Shown here piece after piece: positions 63,393 through 64,000 of a DNA stretch of 64,000 bases. The notes under the pieces are model-generated. The model had not been told where the DNA came from and did no database searches. It saw only the letters and a list, made by a program, of their open reading frames with translations. Position 1 is the first letter of the stretch, and each line of letters opens with the position of its first letter. A program made the position numbers and the translations under genes. This DNA is from Lasiosphaeria ovina (lineage: Eukaryota > Ascomycota > Sordariomycetes > Sordariales > Lasiosphaeriaceae), in NCBI GenBank assembly GCA_033439765.1, contig JAULSN010000002.1, forward strand, positions 5,394,001-5,458,000. The letters run 5' to 3'.

Positions 63393-64000
63393 CTACGAAT
63401 TGACCTCGGCAAACCACGTGCGCAGCAGCGCAGCGAGGGCGCTGGGCAGGTCGTCGAGGTGGTGAACAATGAGATAATACGGGAAGGGGAACGAGTCGAG
63501 GTATCTGTGGATGACGGGGATGCCGTCTGGGCCGAAGCGGGCCTCCTTGAGCTCGAGGACGCTCGTGCCGCGGACAGCACCAACACCCGCAGCACCCGCA
63601 GCACCCGCACCAGAAGCGGCTTCGTCCATGACGATGAACACGACCATGACGCGCTGCTCCATGGCGTCACGCAGCAGGGGCCGCAGGCGAACGTGGTCCT
63701 TGGACTGGACGAGCCCGTCGGACAGGATCAGGGCGAGTTGCCAGAGGTCCTCGGCGCCGGCGCCGGCCCCGGCCTGCGTCAGGCGGGCGGCGGCGAAGCG
63801 GTCGATGGTGGTGCGCAGCAGGCGGCACATGTCGGTGCCCTGCTGGTCGAAGGTGAAGCGCTGCAGGACGCGGGCGCCGGCGTCGTGCGAGGCTAGCGGC
63901 TCTGTCAGCTCGTGGGCCACGAAGACGTCGATCCCGAACCCGAGCACGCCGACCTGGCCGACCTCGAGCGTGGTCAGGGCGCGCGTGACCATGACGAGCG
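63393..64000 (-). CDS. MDN1: midasin (Mdn1/Rea1), C-terminal MIDAS domain, partial
   Basis: A giant dynein-like AAA ATPase that removes assembly factors from pre-60S ribosomes. Only the last about 202 codons are in the window; the 5' part continues past 64000 on the minus strand. The visible part is the von Willebrand A/MIDAS domain, which binds Ytm1 and Rsa4: MVTRALTTLEVGQVGVLGFG, VAHELTEPLASHDAGA, FTFDQQGTDM, ARLTQ, DLWQLALILSDGLVQSKDH with the MIDAS Asp, then RVMVVFIVMDEA. The tail is RYLDSFPFPYYLIVHHLDDL and the final LRTWFAEVNS before TAG at 63393-63395. It carries an Ala/Gly-rich insert (GAGAAGAAGVGA). Family alignment by memory is strong in the last 40 residues. Confidence 0.93.
   Translation of the reverse strand, partial: LVMVTRALTTLEVGQVGVLGFGIDVFVAHELTEPLASHDAGARVLQRFTFDQQGTDMCRLLRTTIDRFAAARLTQAGAGAGAEDLWQLALILSDGLVQSKDHVRLRPLLRDAMEQRVMVVFIVMDEAASGAGAAGAAGVGAVRGTSVLELKEARFGPDGIPVIHRYLDSFPFPYYLIVHHLDDLPSALAALLRTWFAEVNS

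Noticed and set aside
1..64000. CRISPR arrays, operons or bacterial-type elements
   Set aside because: The window is eukaryotic; the only regular arrays found are microsatellites, the 11-bp repeats and coding repeats, none with repeat-spacer structure.

Overview
This window is nuclear DNA from a filamentous ascomycete, most likely a Sordariomycete and perhaps a hypocrealean. Evidence: nearly all genes carry short spliceosomal introns (about 54-155 bp) with GTANGT-like donors and CTNAC branch sites. Coding regions are GC-rich, spacers hold many microsatellites, and the gene set (WSC, TMEM170, PEX8, Hce2, SWC5) is typical of Pezizomycotina. The order assignment is inference.

Layout. 1-2.9 kb is a microsatellite-rich spacer. 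2.9-6.4 kb encodes a secreted/cell-wall WSC protein with a very long polyproline repeat. 6.9-9.7 kb holds a divergent RPB6/TFIIIA pair. 10.3-11.3 kb encodes a Ser/Tyr/Gly/Asp repeat protein of unknown function. 12.5-14.6 kb is PEX8, recognised by a PTS2 at its N-terminus plus a PTS1 at its C-terminus. TMEM170, isoprenylcysteine methyltransferase, PFS2 (mRNA 3' processing), DGAT1 (triacylglycerol synthesis), mitochondrial nuclease NUC1 and a ZIP zinc transporter follow, up to 30.2 kb. A split tRNA-Thr(UGU) gene lies at 31.1 kb. A Sth1/Snf2-type remodelling ATPase and WDR70 follow on the minus strand.

39.5-42.9 kb is a small disturbed area: a phytanoyl-CoA-dioxygenase-like gene with an in-frame stop and a frameshift, then an 885-bp DNA-transposon-like element with terminal inverted repeats of about 60 bp. 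From 42.9 kb come SWC5, a divergent GST-kappa/SDR pair that both end in PTS1-like tripeptides, a 25-codon RPL41 gene split so that its last codons sit in a 7-nt exon, RPA49, and a large Yta7/ATAD2 bromodomain AAA ATPase (53.0-58.3 kb). 58.3-63.4 kb is gene-poor and repeat-bearing, with one Hce2-domain effector-like gene whose 5' end is unresolved. The right edge cuts the 3' end of midasin (MDN1).

Themes: chromatin and transcription (RPB6, TFIIIA, RPA49, PFS2, STH1, SWC5, YTA7), ribosome production (RPL41, MDN1, tRNA) and peroxisomes (PEX8, plus GSTK and the SDR by inference). The most unusual signals are an 11-bp repeat family found at two distant spacers, the divergent candidate peroxisomal pair with a possible splice switch at the targeting signal, and the TIR element beside the broken dioxygenase. 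Exon boundaries were read by eye from splice motifs and reading-frame continuity; no alignment or RNA data were available.
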